Shown: positions 8,773-19,888, numbered from the stretch's first letter. The stretch is 64,000 nucleotides of DNA from Dehalococcoidia bacterium (GCA_026421185.1 JAPKCH010000001.1:51938-115937); one strand, 5' to 3'. A program made the numbers and translations. The notes: generated by a model from the letters alone, not told the origin.

Positions 8773-11250
8773 ATGAAGTTCGCTGAAGTAGCCGTCAACT
8801 TTCCCGACGAGGACTCGCGCACATTTTCGTACTTAGCTCCGGATGGTATGGGAGTGCTGGTCGGTGATCTCGTATGGGTGCCGTTTGGTCCTCGAACTGT
8901 GCAAGGAATAGTGTTCGAACTGACCGATGCACCGGTAACCGAACTCGACAAAATTCGATCTATCATCGGTCGAACACTCGCAGGCCCGTTCGTTGCCGAG
9001 CATCTTTTGATAGTCGCTCGCTGGGTAGCTGAACACTATCGAACCACGTTGTTCACTGCCTGTTCATTGTTACTCCCGCCGGGCGCATCATCGCGACTAC
9101 GAACTTGGTTGATGCCTGGCACGATCAATCGAGATCTGACTAAACGAGAGCAACAGGCCGTCGGATACGTGGTCGAAAGCGAACGTGCTCCGAAATCACG
9201 AGTGGCACGACGTTTGGGCTTGGGGGGATCACCAATCGTAGATCGCCTTATTCGCCAACGGATTCTTATCGCAGAATCGGACTGGGAGAAGCCGCGAGTA
9301 ACAGCGGTATATTCCAAACGAATCGAGCTAGCTGTAACCGAGCTTGTCGCCAAGGAATTGATCGCTGATCATGCCGATAGCCGTTCTCCAAAGCGTGTAG
9401 AACTGCTGAAATGGTTCCTTTCTGGGAAAGTTGCCCAGACCAAATCTGCGCTAAACGACCTATTTGGTGGGGCTGCGGTGAAATGGGCGTTCGAAAACGA
9501 CCTGCTGAAGATTCGGAAAATCAGACGGGATCGTGATCCGCTTGCCGATTACTTCTTCCAGCAAGAATTCGCTCATTCGCCAACTGATATTCAAAGCGCG
9601 GCAATCGATCAAATTGTCGGGCAAATACTCGCAGCAAAACCATCAAACAACGTCAGTGACCGAAAATTTCTTCTGCATGGTGTTACTGGTTCCGGCAAAA
9701 CCGAGGTTTATCTACAAGCGATAGAAGCATGTATCGCCGCAGGCAAACGAGCGATATTCCTGGTTCCTGAAATCGCCCTAACTCCTCAAACCCTTCAGCG
9801 CATCGCATCAAGGTTCCCCGGAAAGGTAGGTGTGCTTCATTCAGGCCTCACTATCGGCCAGCGGTACGACCAGTGGTGGCGAGTGAAAAACGGTGATTTT
9901 CCGATCGTATTGGGTTCACGTGGTGCGGTATTCTCACCAATCGAAAACCCTGGCTTGATCGTTATTGACGAAGAGCATGAGTGGACATATAAACAGGGCG
10001 ATCAAGCACCTCGATATCACGCTCGAGCAGTTGCCGAGCGAATCTCGGAAGAGACTGGAGCAGTACTTGTTCTTGGAAGTGCGACTCCAGAAATATCTAG
10101 CTACCGTGCTGCTAAATCCGGCAATTACAGATTGCTGTACTTGCCCGATAGAGTTGGTAGACCCGGTGCCACTGAATCCAAGCCTCTTCCTAAATCTCAA
10201 GCGATGGCAAAGGTCGAGATAGTCGACATGCGTGTAGAGCGTGCTGACGGACATTTTGAAATGCTCAGTCGACGTTTAATTGATGCCATAGCGGAGGCAT
10301 TGCGAGCAGGTGGGAAAGTAATTCTCTTCCTCAATCGTCGCGGCTCAGCATCGTTCGTCCAATGTATGGATTGTGGAAAAGTTCGACAATGCAAACGATG
10401 CGACACAGCTCTAACATTTCATCGTGATTCAGGCGATTCCCGAGCGCAAAAAGGCAAGCTCGTTTGCCACTATTGCAACTACTCCGTGAGGGCTGGATCT
10501 GAGTGCCCGACCTGCGGCGGGAAACAGATGCGCCGATCATCGCCCGGCACACAAATGGCGACCGAAGCGGTTCGAGAGTATTTCGCTGGTGTTGAAGTGT
10601 TCCGATGGGATTCCGATAACGCCCGAACCGCGTCAGATCATCAACGAATCATGGACGAATTCGTGAACAGCGAAGCAAGCGTGCTTGTGGGAACTCAGAT
10701 GGTTGCCAAAGGGCTCGATATTCCGAGTGTCACACTCGTCGGTGTTATCTCCGCCGATACCGGACTAGCTGTTCCCGACTTCAGAGCTGGTGAACGAGCA
10801 TTTCAGGTACTAGCTCAGGTAGTAGGGAGAAGCGGTAGGGGAGCATGGGATGGGAAAGCGGTTATCCAAACGTTCAATCCCGATCATTACGCCATTCAAG
10901 CAGCGGCTGATCAAGACTACGAATTCTTCTACGACACCGAAATACGTCTTCGTGCGTCGCAGGCGAATCCGCCTTTCACTAATATGGTGAAAATGATGCA
11001 CGCAGCCAGTAGTGAACAAGTAGCTGCTGATGAAGCAGTGAGGATGGCTGTTTCATTGCAGGAAGCTCGGGAATCCTATGGTGAAACAGGGATAGAAGTG
11101 ATTGGTCCTACGCCGGCGTACCCATTAAAGATGCGGAATATGTACAGGTGGCAAATATTGCTCAAGGGCTCTCATCCTGAGAGACTTCTTGAATTAGTTC
11201 CGCCCGGGTACCTGTGGACCGTCGATATAGACCCCGCAAGTTTGGGGTAA
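8773..11250 (+). CDS. priA: Primosomal protein N' (PriA helicase)
   Basis: LLHGVTGSGKTEVYLQAIE, VIDEEHEWTYKQ, Cys-rich zinc motifs CMDCGKVRQCKRCDTALTFH and CHYCNYSVRAGSECPTCGG. Confidence 0.97.
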   Translation: MKFAEVAVNFPDEDSRTFSYLAPDGMGVLVGDLVWVPFGPRTVQGIVFELTDAPVTELDKIRSIIGRTLAGPFVAEHLLIVARWVAEHYRTTLFTACSLLLPPGASSRLRTWLMPGTINRDLTKREQQAVGYVVESERAPKSRVARRLGLGGSPIVDRLIRQRILIAESDWEKPRVTAVYSKRIELAVTELVAKELIADHADSRSPKRVELLKWFLSGKVAQTKSALNDLFGGAAVKWAFENDLLKIRKIRRDRDPLADYFFQQEFAHSPTDIQSAAIDQIVGQILAAKPSNNVSDRKFLLHGVTGSGKTEVYLQAIEACIAAGKRAIFLVPEIALTPQTLQRIASRFPGKVGVLHSGLTIGQRYDQWWRVKNGDFPIVLGSRGAVFSPIENPGLIVIDEEHEWTYKQGDQAPRYHARAVAERISEETGAVLVLGSATPEISSYRAAKSGNYRLLYLPDRVGRPGATESKPLPKSQAMAKVEIVDMRVERADGHFEMLSRRLIDAIAEALRAGGKVILFLNRRGSASFVQCMDCGKVRQCKRCDTALTFHRDSGDSRAQKGKLVCHYCNYSVRAGSECPTCGGKQMRRSSPGTQMATEAVREYFAGVEVFRWDSDNARTASDHQRIMDEFVNSEASVLVGTQMVAKGLDIPSVTLVGVISADTGLAVPDFRAGERAFQVLAQVVGRSGRGAWDGKAVIQTFNPDHYAIQAAADQDYEFFYDTEIRLRASQANPPFTNMVKMMHAASSEQVAADEAVRMAVSLQEARESYGETGIEVIGPTPAYPLKMRNMYRWQILLKGSHPERLLELVPPGYLWTVDIDPASLG

Positions 11251-11294
11251 CTGGACAAAAGTTTTGCCGACGACGACGATCTATAGAGGACAAA

Positions 11295-12059
11295 ATGCCA
11301 ATCAGGCGAATTAGGGTGTTTCCCGATCCCATTCTCCGCAAGAAATGCAGAGTGGTTCGCCGCGTCGATGACAAAGTCACCGATCTTGCCAACGACATGA
11401 TCGAGACTTTGGATGCGGCTGGTGGCGTTGGCCTTGCAGCCAATCAAGTCGGAGCGCTTCAACGAGTCGTGATTCTTCATCTCCCCGGTGACGAGGATTC
11501 GATCGTACTGATCAATCCTGAAATTAGAGACACCGAGGGGGAACGAGAAGTCATCGAAGGGTGTTTGTCATTTCCCGGTTTTGAAGGAATGGTCAAACGC
11601 TCTGTAACTGTTAAGGCGCGATGGCTTGACGAAAACGGCTCGAAGATGAAGATCACTACTGAAGACCTATTCGCACAAGCTCTTGAACACGAAATCGATC
11701 ACTTGAACGGGATTTTGTACATCGATCACCTTTTAGAGCACGAAAAACTTGCAACTGCTGGTTCGTACGTCGACCCTGAAGAACCGCACATGCACGACGT
11801 CGAAGTCGAACTTCATGCCGATCACAGTGACGACGATGATGCTGAGCCTGAAGAATCTGATATCGAAGTTGTACACACGACTATCAAGTTCAGCGATCTG
11901 TATTCAGAAGATTCAGTCGACAAAATGCATTACGACCTCCGCAAAACCGGATACGTGATTGATCCGCCAAAACCCACCGATCAAACTCATGATCACGTTG
12001 AGTCTGATGACCCCCACTTAGATGGCGGAGTTATTCTCGATCCTGACCACAGTCACTAG
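11295..12059 (+). CDS. def: Peptide deformylase with long acidic/His-rich C-terminal extension
   Basis: GVGLAANQVG, EGCLSFPG, QALEHEIDHLNG motifs; start at MPIRRIRVFPDPILRKK. Confidence 0.96.
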   Translation: MPIRRIRVFPDPILRKKCRVVRRVDDKVTDLANDMIETLDAAGGVGLAANQVGALQRVVILHLPGDEDSIVLINPEIRDTEGEREVIEGCLSFPGFEGMVKRSVTVKARWLDENGSKMKITTEDLFAQALEHEIDHLNGILYIDHLLEHEKLATAGSYVDPEEPHMHDVEVELHADHSDDDDAEPEESDIEVVHTTIKFSDLYSEDSVDKMHYDLRKTGYVIDPPKPTDQTHDHVESDDPHLDGGVILDPDHSH

Positions 12060-12157
12060 AAACAGTTTCTGTGCGATCTTCCGGTAAGAAACATGGCCCA
12101 AACGTGACCCTAATTCCGAAGCAAATTTACATTGGGCCGGTGCTATACTTTTTTCTT

Positions 12158-12336
12158 GCCTGAATTGATTTGGTGCACAACCTCTCCATGTTCAGGCTAA
12201 ATTTCTGTTTTGATCGATACCGTAGTCTCGAGAAAATCGGGACGGTATCCAAAGTTCGTTATAGCAATATGCTGACGTCGCCAGATCGGTGAGTAAACGT
12301 CGGTATAAATCACATAGACACGCCGCCCGTGCGGCG
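12158..12336 (+). ncRNA. Candidate structured 5' leader of secD (four successive stems)
   Basis: GCCTGAA/TTCAGGC (12158-12164/12191-12197), GATACCGT/ACGGTATC (12216-12223/12242-12249), GACGT/ACGTC (12274-12278/12297-12301), CGCCGC/GCGGCG (12321-12326/12331-12336). Confidence 0.35.
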
Positions 12337-12360
12337 CGTTTCGCGTAAGAGTCTTAACTA

Positions 12361-14367
12361 TTGAGTAGATTCAGAGGCCTCGTCCTCGTAGCAATACTGG
12401 TTGTCACTTCGGTTGTTGTATTGGCAATCTCCGAAGTTAGTGTCCTCGGGTTTACCCGTGGTGGAGATAGCCCGCTTGGCTTGACCCTAGGACTGGATTT
12501 GGAGGGTGGAACGCATCTCGTTTATAGCGTTATTCCCGAAGACGGTCGAGAGCCGACACGAGAAGACATGGAAGGTGTGCGAAACATCATAGACAAACGC
12601 ATCAACGAATTTGGTGTGAGCGAAGCTAGCGTTCAACTACTCGGTGGCGGAGTCGATTCAGTCGCCAACAAGGTTCTTGTACAGATTCCGGGTCAAACCG
12701 GTGCTGCCATTACTCTTAACTTCGGTGCCAATACTGTTTTACCCCAGACTCTCGAACAGTTCTTCCACGATGAACTTGGCAGAATAGATGCGGAAGTCAC
12801 TCAGAACGAGAACGGTTCACTAGTAATTCAGCTAGACGAAATCCAGAGTGAGATTCTCGACGCAGCAGGAAATGTTGTGTCTCCGAACGAATCTGATTTA
12901 TGGCGTGAAGCCATCATCGCTCAGTACCCTGTCGCACTACAGATTGGATACATTCTTCCTCAGGTTGACGTGCCAGTGATCGGTGATGACACTGATGACG
13001 ACCCCGTACCATCTGCAGATGTTGTAACTCTTCCTACATTGGAAGAAGTCGAAGGTGCATTCTCATCTATCGGCCGAAGCGACGCCGACGTTGCGCAGGT
13101 TGACGGTTCTGAAGGTCTGTTCGCTGTCCTTATGTACGGTCTAGATATTTCATCTACCGACGAAAATGGCAACCCTATTCAAGGGGAAGACCAACAAATT
13201 CTTAATGCACTCCGAGAACTCGGTGATCTTCAGTTCACATCAAGCCAGGGAACACTGACGCAGTGGACTCTTGGCGGCGGTGTTCAAGAAGCCAAGAGCC
13301 TGATAGGTAAGACCGCACAACTCGACTTCCGGTACCGAGAATGTGGAGACGTTGTTGCTCCTTCCGATGACATTCCGTGGCCGCCAGATGGACTATCCGT
13401 TGACGAGTGGGCTGTCGACCGATGTTCAAACCCTGCCTACTTCTCTGAGTCAGAAACTGAAATTGACGCTGCCGACTTAGATGATGCGTTCCCTTCTGTT
13501 TCTCAGGGCGCAATTCCACGACCTATCGTTACGCTCGTCTTCAATGAAGACGGCGGAGACGCATTCTTCAACGCCACCGACCGTGTAGCAAGACAGAATG
13601 ACCGGCTCGCTATCTACCTCGACGGTGTAGAGCTTGTGGCACCTAGTGCTCAGGCTGGTATTACCGGTGGGCGAGCAATCATCGAAGGTGGGGATTTCAC
13701 TGCTGAGAGTGTCCGGACAATCGCAATTCAGTTGCGATCTGGTGCACTTCCAGTTGAACTCGAATTGATTCAGGAACGAAACGTTGACGCCGTACTCGGC
13801 GCAGACTCTCTACAGAAGAGCCTTATCGCCGGTGGCATCGGACTCATCCTGCTTCTCATGTTTATGATCGCTTACTATAAGATCCCTGGTCTTGTAGCTG
13901 CGATTGCACTAATCGCCTACACCGTCATGCTTCTCGGCATATTCAAGATGCTTCCTGTCACGCTGACTCTGTCAGGTGCAGCCGCTGTCATCCTGTCGCT
14001 CGGTTTCGCAGTTGATGCAAACGTTCTGATCGCAGAGCGTACTAAGGAAGAACTGCGTTCTGGTCGAAGCATACTGGCGGCGATTACCGCAGGATTCGAT
14101 CGTGCATGGCCATCGATTAGAGATGGAAACATGTCGACAATCATCGTAGCTATTGTTCTCTTCTGGTTCGGTGACCGGTTCAGCACAAGTGTTATGCAGG
14201 GATTCGCCCTAACTCTCGCTATTGGTGTTCTATTGAGCATGTTCACCGCATTCTTCGCCAGCCGACTATTGCTCCGCTTGCTCGCTTCGACCAGTCTCGG
14301 TAACAAGCCGAACCTATTCGTACCGGTAAGAGATCAGAGTAATTCAGTATCTGGAGGTAACTCCTAA
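12361..14367 (+). CDS. secD: Protein translocase subunit SecD
   Basis: LGLDLEGGTHLVY, RIAIQLRSGALP, ILSLGFAVDANVLIAERTKEELR; TTG start. Confidence 0.96.
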   Translation: MSRFRGLVLVAILVVTSVVVLAISEVSVLGFTRGGDSPLGLTLGLDLEGGTHLVYSVIPEDGREPTREDMEGVRNIIDKRINEFGVSEASVQLLGGGVDSVANKVLVQIPGQTGAAITLNFGANTVLPQTLEQFFHDELGRIDAEVTQNENGSLVIQLDEIQSEILDAAGNVVSPNESDLWREAIIAQYPVALQIGYILPQVDVPVIGDDTDDDPVPSADVVTLPTLEEVEGAFSSIGRSDADVAQVDGSEGLFAVLMYGLDISSTDENGNPIQGEDQQILNALRELGDLQFTSSQGTLTQWTLGGGVQEAKSLIGKTAQLDFRYRECGDVVAPSDDIPWPPDGLSVDEWAVDRCSNPAYFSESETEIDAADLDDAFPSVSQGAIPRPIVTLVFNEDGGDAFFNATDRVARQNDRLAIYLDGVELVAPSAQAGITGGRAIIEGGDFTAESVRTIAIQLRSGALPVELELIQERNVDAVLGADSLQKSLIAGGIGLILLLMFMIAYYKIPGLVAAIALIAYTVMLLGIFKMLPVTLTLSGAAAVILSLGFAVDANVLIAERTKEELRSGRSILAAITAGFDRAWPSIRDGNMSTIIVAIVLFWFGDRFSTSVMQGFALTLAIGVLLSMFTAFFASRLLLRLLASTSLGNKPNLFVPVRDQSNSVSGGNS

Positions 14368-15275
14368 TGGATTTCGTTGCAAAGCGTCGGATTTTCCTGA
14401 CGATCTCGATCGTGCTCGCAGCACTTTCGGTTGTAATTCTTGGAACATCTGGCTTGAATCTCGGTATCGACTTCACGTCGGGTACAACCGTTACTTACCA
14501 GTTCACTGATAGCGATCCAGGTGCTAACACTGTGACCGATGCTCTAGTAGCTTCCGGTCATCCTGAAGCCATTGTTCAGGCAATCGGTGATAAGCAGTAC
14601 TTCATACGGACTGACGACCTCGGTGTATCAGGTTTGGATGAAGTGAACATTGAAGTTCTAAAGCTAGATGAAGGTGCGAGAGTTCTCGATACCTCGACTG
14701 TTGGTGCTTCGGTTGCTGAAGACACCGTTTCAAACGCAATTACTGCCGTGATCATTGCTGCAATTTTCGTGATGTTGTACATCATGTACGCGTTCCGTTC
14801 CGTTCCTAACTCATACAAGTACGCCTTCGCTGCGATTGTTGCTTTGGCACATGACGTTGTGATCGTACTTGGAGCATTCGCTGTTCTAGGAATTGCCATT
14901 AACGCTGAGGTAAATGCGATTTTCATCGTAGGTATACTCACGGTTATTGGTTACTCGGTCAACGACACAATTGTGATCTTCGACCGTATCCGTGAGAACG
15001 TAACGCTGGCACCAGGTCGTGACTTCCGAAGCACTGTGAATCTTTCGATCAATGAATCGGTTACACGTTCTTTGGGAACCAGTATCACTACGACTACAGT
15101 CATTCTTGCAATGCTTCTTTTCGGCGGAGCCTCACTACGGGACTTCCTGATGGTATTGCTTGCCGGTGTACTGATTGGAACTTATAGTTCGATTTTCATC
15201 GCAGCTCAGGTTTTGGTTCTTTGGGAACGCCGAGCGTTCCTTCCGTGGCGTAAAACTGCTGCTACGAACTCCTAA
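14367..15275 (+). CDS. secF: Protein translocase subunit SecF
   Basis: NLGIDFTSGTTVTY, GYSVNDTIVIFDRIREN; TAATG overlap with secD. Confidence 0.97.
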   Translation: MDFVAKRRIFLTISIVLAALSVVILGTSGLNLGIDFTSGTTVTYQFTDSDPGANTVTDALVASGHPEAIVQAIGDKQYFIRTDDLGVSGLDEVNIEVLKLDEGARVLDTSTVGASVAEDTVSNAITAVIIAAIFVMLYIMYAFRSVPNSYKYAFAAIVALAHDVVIVLGAFAVLGIAINAEVNAIFIVGILTVIGYSVNDTIVIFDRIRENVTLAPGRDFRSTVNLSINESVTRSLGTSITTTTVILAMLLFGGASLRDFLMVLLAGVLIGTYSSIFIAAQVLVLWERRAFLPWRKTAATNS

Positions 15276-15379
15276 CGACATAGTTTAGAAGCCGCACCCT
15301 CCAGATTATTCGACTAACATGCGCCAGTCGTGCGTGGTAGTCGGGCGCGCTTGTACATCGACAAAAGGAACGGTTTTGA

Positions 15380-16234
15380 ATGCTAATTGGTGCGCACGTA
15401 TCTGCTGCTGGTGGATCCAACAAGGCCGTTGCTCGAGCTGAAGAAATAGGAGCCGAATGCTTCCAGATCTTCGCGTCATCCCCACGAATGTGGTCTGCAA
15501 AGCCAATTACAGACGCCATTGCAGAAAAATATGCTTCGGAAATGAAGCGCACTATGATGGGGCCGACTGTACTTCACGGAAAGTACTTGGTTTCACTGGG
15601 AGCTGAAGACCCTGAACTGCTGGCTAAGTCTGAATATGCTCTGCAGACCGATATAGCGGCATCCAACAAGCTCGGCGCATTGGGTGTGATATTCCACCCT
15701 GCAAGCCACCGTGGACGCGGATTCGAGACTATCGTCGATCAGTTTGCATCGTCCGTACGAAAGATTCTCGATAACGAACCAGGCGACTCACTATTGATGC
15801 TTGAGACAAGCGCAGGCAGTGGTGATCACATTGGATCAACATTCGCTGAACTCGGCACGTTGATCAAAGCAATTGGAAATGACCGTGTAGCTGTTTGTCT
15901 CGATACTCAACACGTTTGGGCGGCCGGATACAACATCGCAACCGCCGACACACTAAACGCAGTAATGGAAGAGTTCGATAAAAAAATCGGTCTAGACCTT
16001 CTTCGTTCAGTACACGCCAACGACTCCATGCGTGAACTTGGTTCGTCCGTTGATCGTCACGAGAACATCGGTGATGGCCTAATCGGTACAGCCGGATTCC
16101 AAACGTTGATGGCTCACCCTGCGTTCAAAAGAGTGCCTTTCTATCTGGAAGTTCCGGGCACTGGTAAGAGTGGACCCGACAAGCCAAACATCGACCGATT
16201 GAAAGCAATTCGTTCTCAGGTATTCGACGGGTAG
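15380..16234 (+). CDS. nfo: Endonuclease IV
   Basis: MLIGAHVSAAGGSNKAVARAEEIGAECFQIFASSPRMW, HPASHRGRG, LDTQHVWAAGY. Confidence 0.93.
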   Translation: MLIGAHVSAAGGSNKAVARAEEIGAECFQIFASSPRMWSAKPITDAIAEKYASEMKRTMMGPTVLHGKYLVSLGAEDPELLAKSEYALQTDIAASNKLGALGVIFHPASHRGRGFETIVDQFASSVRKILDNEPGDSLLMLETSAGSGDHIGSTFAELGTLIKAIGNDRVAVCLDTQHVWAAGYNIATADTLNAVMEEFDKKIGLDLLRSVHANDSMRELGSSVDRHENIGDGLIGTAGFQTLMAHPAFKRVPFYLEVPGTGKSGPDKPNIDRLKAIRSQVFDG

Positions 16235-16241
16235 TTTCGTA

Positions 16242-16613
16242 TTGCAAGTATGCAGAGACGTCTTCGAAGATCTAGTCCGAGATGCGATATTGTCGTTGCC
16301 CGAAGAATTCCTTGCTCGTATGGATAACATAAGCATCATCGTTGCTGATAGCGCTTCAACTCAGCAGATGGTCGAAAACGGACTCGGCCCACATGACGTT
16401 CTCTATGGTCTATACGAAGGTGTCCCTCTGACCGATCGAGGTAGCTATATACCACCTCTTCCCGATGTAATTACGATTTTTCAGGAACCCATAGAAAAAT
16501 CGTCTAGCACAAATTCTGAGCTCGAAACTCAAGTCAAAGCAACCGTTCGACATGAAGTCGCCCACTACTTTGGATTTTCAGATACTGAACTAGATAAAAT
16601 GGGACTGGGTTAA
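16242..16613 (+). CDS. Minimal zincin-like metallopeptidase family protein (PF06262-like)
   Basis: VRHEVAHYFGFSDTELDKMG zinc motif, YGLYEGVPL. Confidence 0.88.
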   Translation: MQVCRDVFEDLVRDAILSLPEEFLARMDNISIIVADSASTQQMVENGLGPHDVLYGLYEGVPLTDRGSYIPPLPDVITIFQEPIEKSSSTNSELETQVKATVRHEVAHYFGFSDTELDKMGLG

Positions 16614-18022
16614 TGCCACGAATCGTGATTGCTGCTTTCGATGGGCTTCAGCCTTCGCAAGTTACGCCAGAGCTTATGCCTACAGTGACCAAACTTGCTG
16701 AAAACGGCATTCGATTTCTTCATAATCACGCCGTATTTCCTACGGTCACAAGATCAAATTCTGCAAGTCTCGTCACGGGAGTAACACCGGGTAAGCACGG
16801 ACTTACGGCAAACAAATCTGTATTCTCCGAGTATTCAACAACCGAAGTTGTCGACGCACTAATTCCTAAACTCTCTGAGATAAACCATATTACTAATGGC
16901 GGTTTGTTGTTTGTGCCAACTTTGGGTGAACTGATCAGTGAGAAGAATCTCAAGTGGGTATCTGTTGTAGGTGGTACGAACGGAAACGCGTTCGTACAAC
17001 ATCCAAATGCTCCAGATCATGGTGATGTGGTAATTCATACGGAGTTCACAAATCCTCCAGAGCATCACGATGGTATTTTGCAAAAGTTTGGTGAATGGCC
17101 AGCAAAAGAAGCCCCTGCTGCCGATCTCGTAAAACGAACAGCAGATGTAGTGATCGAATATGTTCTCGGGGAACTGAACCCTGATGTTCTATTAGTGTGG
17201 TTACCTGAGCCAGATACTTCACAGCATGCCTATGGAGTCGATAGCCTCGAAGCGAAAGAAATGTATTCGCTTGCCGACACCCAGTTGAAACGCATTTTGG
17301 AAACTATCGTTACGTCGGGTGAGGATCCTGACTTATTCGTAGTTTCAGATCACGGCTATTCGACAATTGGCGCGGTCATTGATGTACCCGCCGAAATGGA
17401 TAAGGCTGGATTCGGATCAGATCAGGGTGATCGCTCGGTAATTGCCGCCGAGAACGGTGGATCTGTTCTGTTCTACACACCGACGATAAACCAGAATCTG
17501 ACCGACGATTTCCTCGAATGGTTAGTTTCCCAAGAGTGGGTTGGTGCTATAGCAACTGATCTGCCAAATTCATCTTCGACTAAGTTCGCATCAATCAGTG
17601 AAATAGGACTCAATGGCCCACGTTCACCTCATATTGTTGTAACTATGCGATCTTGGACCACTGGCAAACCTGCACCCATGGCTTCCTCTGGCGTCACAAC
17701 GAGTGGGAAGGTTGGTTTGGGATCCCATGGAGGAAGTAGTTCCGCTGAACTTCACAATACGCTGATCGCCAGTGGTCCTTCATTTGTGAATGGTGTGAAC
17801 TCTGAAATCCCGAGTGGGAACATTGATGTTGCGCCTACAGTGTTGGCAATGCTGGGTATTCCTCAGCCGAAACACTTTGACGGCCGAGTTCTTACAGAAG
17901 CACTGAAATCGAATGTTTCTGGCGATTATTCAGATCGTCAAAAAATCACAAATAATCTGCCGTCAGCCTTGATAAGAAATTCCGGACATGACGGAATCAC
18001 GTACCTCTGTGAATTCGGATAG
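16613..18022 (+). CDS. Type I phosphodiesterase / alkaline phosphatase superfamily protein
   Basis: AAFDGLQPSQVTPELMPTVTKLAENG, FPTVTRSNSASLVTGVTPGKHGL, VVSDHGYSTI. Confidence 0.88.
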   Translation: MPRIVIAAFDGLQPSQVTPELMPTVTKLAENGIRFLHNHAVFPTVTRSNSASLVTGVTPGKHGLTANKSVFSEYSTTEVVDALIPKLSEINHITNGGLLFVPTLGELISEKNLKWVSVVGGTNGNAFVQHPNAPDHGDVVIHTEFTNPPEHHDGILQKFGEWPAKEAPAADLVKRTADVVIEYVLGELNPDVLLVWLPEPDTSQHAYGVDSLEAKEMYSLADTQLKRILETIVTSGEDPDLFVVSDHGYSTIGAVIDVPAEMDKAGFGSDQGDRSVIAAENGGSVLFYTPTINQNLTDDFLEWLVSQEWVGAIATDLPNSSSTKFASISEIGLNGPRSPHIVVTMRSWTTGKPAPMASSGVTTSGKVGLGSHGGSSSAELHNTLIASGPSFVNGVNSEIPSGNIDVAPTVLAMLGIPQPKHFDGRVLTEALKSNVSGDYSDRQKITNNLPSALIRNSGHDGITYLCEFG

Positions 18023-18037
18023 ACCGCACGAGATATG

Positions 18038-19888
18038 CTATCGAACGAACCGTACGTCGCCAGTTCGGCGCGTAAGCCCCTTAGAATCCATGTGCTCAAG
18101 CACTGCCAGCGTATATTTTCGACTCGAGCCAAATAGCTCTCGAACGCTGGTGATCGTTACCTCTTGTCCATCAGATCCGGAAGCGATGATTTTTGATTCC
18201 ATCTCTTCGTAAGTATCAGCCGGATAAACAATATCGCCGCTTATCCAAACAACGTCACCGCGTTCAGCCAAGTACCGCAAGATTTCGATATTGACAGGGT
18301 GTTCTGTCGAAGGGCTATAACGATCCTCCGCAATCAGATTCAAATATCCAGATGCTTCTGATGCTTGAGCTTCTGACAAAACAGGGCAGTAATAATGGAT
18401 TCGAACCGTCGCCTCGTTCGTTGCAATGATTTCATCAGACTTTAGCGCGTCTGACACGGCGTTAAATGGAGCCGTTTTCAACTTGAGTTGACCTCTGAAA
18501 TCTTGGAGCGGCATACCTTGCCTCAGCGGGTACGACTTATGGAACTTCGAGAGGGTTTCAACAGCCAGATTTGTGAACCGCTCCCATCCACTGGTGGACA
18601 CTACATAGCTGGCATCTTCACCAAGTCGCTTCACTCTGCCTTCAGATGCAAGGACTGTGACAGCCTTTTCAACTTCAGACATGTTCGAGCTAGATGCTCC
18701 GGAGATCTGCGGTAATGTAGCTGGTTCAATTCCAGTCAATGCGTTGAAGGTAATGTCTTCATTTGAACCACTTGCAATGGTCTTTAGCCGTGAAATATTT
18801 TCGGTATCATTCCGTTTACGGCGAGGTGCATTCGTCGCTAACACCTGTCCGCCACCAAGTGTGTTCTCCGTATCTCGCACCACGAACGAATCGCCGCGTA
18901 CAACCGGAACATGTTCCTGGGTACGCAGCTGAACCCATCCACTGTTGCCAGCTGTGATCTGGTCACCCTCGAGAACTCTTATTGTGGCTGGAACCTCTCT
19001 CGTGCCTACGAAAAGTGTTACTTTGTGGTTATGCCTTACCGGTCGTGGAGCATCACGAATGACCCTGAATGTTGCATCGAATGCTGTCGATGTCTCAAGC
19101 CAATTCACATTAGTAATAAGATCACCACGCTGGATATCGGCATGATCGATACCACTCAAATTCACTGCTAGACGAGTACCGGGGCCAACTTGGTCGAAGG
19201 ATTCTTCGTGAACTTGCAGACTTCTGATTCGTGCCTTCAAGCCAGAAGGTAGAATCTCAACTTCCTGACCCGTTTTCAACGAGCCATCAGCTAGCGTTCC
19301 GGTTACTACGGCACCGAAGCCTGAGATTGTGAAAGACCTATCGACAGGCAATCGTGGGTGACCCGTACTTTGGTGCGGAGGAAGAGATCCAATTAGATTA
19401 TCGAGAACTAGCCTAAGTTCATCGAGCCCGTCACCGTTCTCGGCCGACACTGCAACGACTTCAGCATGTTCCAGCGAAGTGCCTTCCAGCGATTCATGAA
19501 CATCGAGCGTGACCAAATCAAGCCAATCTTGATCGACAAGATCCTTCTTGGTCATAACGACTACCCCCGTCTCGATTCCTAGAAGATCGAGAATGGCAAC
19601 GTGTTCACGTGTCTGAGGCATTACGCCTTCATCTGCAGCAACGACCAGAAGGGCCACGTCGACACCGCCAGCACCCATAAGCATGTTTTTGATGAAACGT
19701 TCGTGTCCGGGCACGTCAACGATGCTTATCTCTCCACCAGACGGCAATTCCAACCACGCAAATCCCAACTCGATAGTCATACCGCGAGATTTCTCTTCAC
19801 GCAGACGGTCAGGGTTGATCCCGGTTAACGCTTGTATCAACGTAGATTTTCCGTGATCAACGTGACCTGCTGTGCCTACAACAAACAA
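18038..19888 (-). CDS. selB: Selenocysteine-specific elongation factor SelB
   Basis: [56 protein letters not shown], long winged-helix C-terminus. Confidence 0.93.
   Translation of the reverse strand: MFVVGTAGHVDHGKSTLIQALTGINPDRLREEKSRGMTIELGFAWLELPSGGEISIVDVPGHERFIKNMLMGAGGVDVALLVVAADEGVMPQTREHVAILDLLGIETGVVVMTKKDLVDQDWLDLVTLDVHESLEGTSLEHAEVVAVSAENGDGLDELRLVLDNLIGSLPPHQSTGHPRLPVDRSFTISGFGAVVTGTLADGSLKTGQEVEILPSGLKARIRSLQVHEESFDQVGPGTRLAVNLSGIDHADIQRGDLITNVNWLETSTAFDATFRVIRDAPRPVRHNHKVTLFVGTREVPATIRVLEGDQITAGNSGWVQLRTQEHVPVVRGDSFVVRDTENTLGGGQVLATNAPRRKRNDTENISRLKTIASGSNEDITFNALTGIEPATLPQISGASSSNMSEVEKAVTVLASEGRVKRLGEDASYVVSTSGWERFTNLAVETLSKFHKSYPLRQGMPLQDFRGQLKLKTAPFNAVSDALKSDEIIATNEATVRIHYYCPVLSEAQASEASGYLNLIAEDRYSPSTEHPVNIEILRYLAERGDVVWISGDIVYPADTYEEMESKIIASGSDGQEVTITSVRELFGSSRKYTLAVLEHMDSKGLTRRTGDVRFVR

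Noticed and set aside
1179-11275. Shared 14-mer agttttgccgacga near 1180 and 11260
   Set aside because: A few shared 14-mers are expected by chance in a 64-kb window; flanks do not match.
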